Positions 6,081-7,150 of a stretch of DNA of 7,150 bases are shown in pieces. Both the position numbers and the translations under genes were made by a program. The stretch spans positions 1 through 7,150 of the forward strand of contig CAAGEF010000048.1 of NCBI GenBank assembly GCA_900768805.1. The letters run 5' to 3'. The notes beneath the pieces were generated by a model. It was given only the letters and a program-made list of their open reading frames with translations, did not search any database and was not told where the DNA came from. This DNA is from Clostridia bacterium (GTDB lineage Bacteria > Bacillota > Clostridia > TANB77 > CAG-508). Position 1 is the stretch's first letter. Every line of letters begins with the position of its first letter.

Positions 6081-7150
6081 ATGAAAAATATAAAAGGATA
6101 TGTTAGTTTTATACTACATGCACATTTACCATATATACATCATCCAGAAAGTAAGGATTATTTGGAGGAGCAATGGCTATTTGAAGCTATTTCTGAAACT
6201 TATATTCCATTACTATTAAATTTTCAAAAGTTAGAAGAGGAGAAGGTTGAGTTTCGTATAACAATGACATTGACTCCAACTCTTTTAAGTATGTTAGATA
6301 ACAAATTATTACAAGAACGATATATAGAATATTTAGAAAAACACATAGAGCTTTGTGAAAAAGAAACCAAAAGAACTACTTATGATGAAAGATGTAATAG
6401 GTTATCATACTATTATTTAGATAGATACAAAAATGACTTACATGTATTTAAAGATATATATAATTGTAATTTAATTACAGGATTTAAACATTTTCAAGAT
6501 ATAGGGGTATTAGAAATAATTACATGTGGTGCTACACATGGATATTTCCCAATATTATATGTAAATGAGAAAACAGTTAGAGCACAAATCGGAATAGGTG
6601 TTAATTGTTATAAAAAATATTTTGGACGAAATCCAAGAGGAATATGGCTTCCTGAATGTGGATATGTTCCAGAAGTAGATAAATATTTGAAGGAATTTGG
6701 AATTGAATACATTATAACTGAAACACATGGTATTTTATATGCTGATCCAACTCCAATATATGGAAATTATGCACCAATAGTTTCTCCAAATAATATTGTT
6801 GCTTTTGGAAGGGATATTGAATCTTCACAACAAGTTTGGAGTTCTATAAATGGATATCCAGGAGATTACAATTATAGAGAATTCTATAGAGATATCGGAT
6901 ATGATGCTCCATATGATTATATAAAACCATATATAGCTTGTAATGGTGTAAGAGTAAATACCGGAATAAAATATCATAGAATTACAGGAAAAAATTGCGA
7001 AAAAGATTATTATGATATTCAATGGGCAAAAGATACTGCAGAACGCCAAGCAGGTCATTTTTTGAATTGTAGAACAGCCCAAATAGCAAACTTATCAAGT
7101 TATATGGATGTTCCACCTATAATAGTTTGTCCATATGATGCTGAATTATA
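6081..7150 (+). CDS. GH57 1,4-alpha-glucan branching enzyme (DUF1957 type), 5' part
   Basis: The frame is open from ATG 6081 to the window edge (356 codons plus two bases) without stop or frameshift. AAGGAG (6069-6074) precedes it by 6 bases. It starts with ILHAHLPYIHHP (residues 11-22), containing the GH57 motif-1 histidines His13 and His15, then CGATHGY (149-155), then WLPECGY (189-195) with Glu192. The window ends in CPYDAEL with Asp353. Glu192 and Asp353 correspond to the catalytic nucleophile and acid (Glu184 and Asp353) of the Thermus thermophilus GH57 branching enzyme. Known function: transfer of alpha-1,4-glucan chains to make alpha-1,6 branches in glycogen-like polymers, in the cytoplasm. 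Family members are usually 500 residues or more, so a third or so of the protein is missing on the right. An amylase or 4-alpha-glucanotransferase of GH57 is the alternative; the motif wording favours the branching enzyme. It is co-transcribed with the DUF4912 gene. Confidence 0.9.
   Translation, partial: MKNIKGYVSFILHAHLPYIHHPESKDYLEEQWLFEAISETYIPLLLNFQKLEEEKVEFRITMTLTPTLLSMLDNKLLQERYIEYLEKHIELCEKETKRTTYDERCNRLSYYYLDRYKNDLHVFKDIYNCNLITGFKHFQDIGVLEIITCGATHGYFPILYVNEKTVRAQIGIGVNCYKKYFGRNPRGIWLPECGYVPEVDKYLKEFGIEYIITETHGILYADPTPIYGNYAPIVSPNNIVAFGRDIESSQQVWSSINGYPGDYNYREFYRDIGYDAPYDYIKPYIACNGVRVNTGIKYHRITGKNCEKDYYDIQWAKDTAERQAGHFLNCRTAQIANLSSYMDVPPIIVCPYDAEL

Noticed and set aside
6825..7082. 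Small - strand frame inside the GH57 gene
   Set aside because: It lies opposite conserved branching-enzyme sequence and is Ile/Ser/Phe-rich, typical of an antisense shadow.

Overview
The window is very AT-rich, with many ATA and AGA codons, long A/T runs and strong AAGGAG-type ribosome binding sites. It carries core endosporulation genes. Together these point to an anaerobic, spore-forming, low-GC Firmicute, most likely class Clostridia. The species cannot be named from this stretch alone.

Left half (1-3257, + strand) is a sporulation block: the 3' end of spoIIAA, then spoIIAB, sigF, spoIID and a spoIIQ-like M23/LytM-domain gene. SpoIIAA, SpoIIAB and SigF are the partner-switching module that turns on the forespore sigma factor F. 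SpoIID (peptidoglycan lytic transglycosylase, mother cell side) and SpoIIQ (forespore side of the channel/engulfment zipper) remodel or bridge the septum during engulfment. Gaps of 8-9 bp (spoIIAB-sigF-spoIID) suggest co-transcription or read-through. A plausible sigma-F/G-type promoter lies between spoIID and spoIIQ. A strong, probably bidirectional terminator (3274-3310) closes the block and also serves the convergent gene to its right.

Right half (3328-7150) is an alpha-glucan (glycogen/granulose-type) region. A GT4 glycosyltransferase resembling bacterial GlgA-like alpha-glucan synthases lies on the - strand (3328-4611). Divergent from it on the + strand are a DUF4912-domain protein with a Lys/Pro-rich repetitive N-terminus (4864-6057) and a GH57/DUF1957-type 1,4-alpha-glucan branching enzyme (6081 to the window edge, truncated). 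The 252-bp intergenic region between the divergent genes holds candidate promoters for both directions and an inverted repeat that could be an operator.

The most interesting points are: the DUF4912 protein with four tandem 54-bp repeats, coupled to a GH57 branching enzyme; this putative glucan-polymer locus lying directly beside engulfment genes; a SpoIIQ homologue that keeps its zinc ligands but has Asn where active M23 enzymes have a catalytic His; and the compact spoIIA-spoIID-spoIIQ gene order. I see no mobile element, CRISPR array, tRNA or rRNA.
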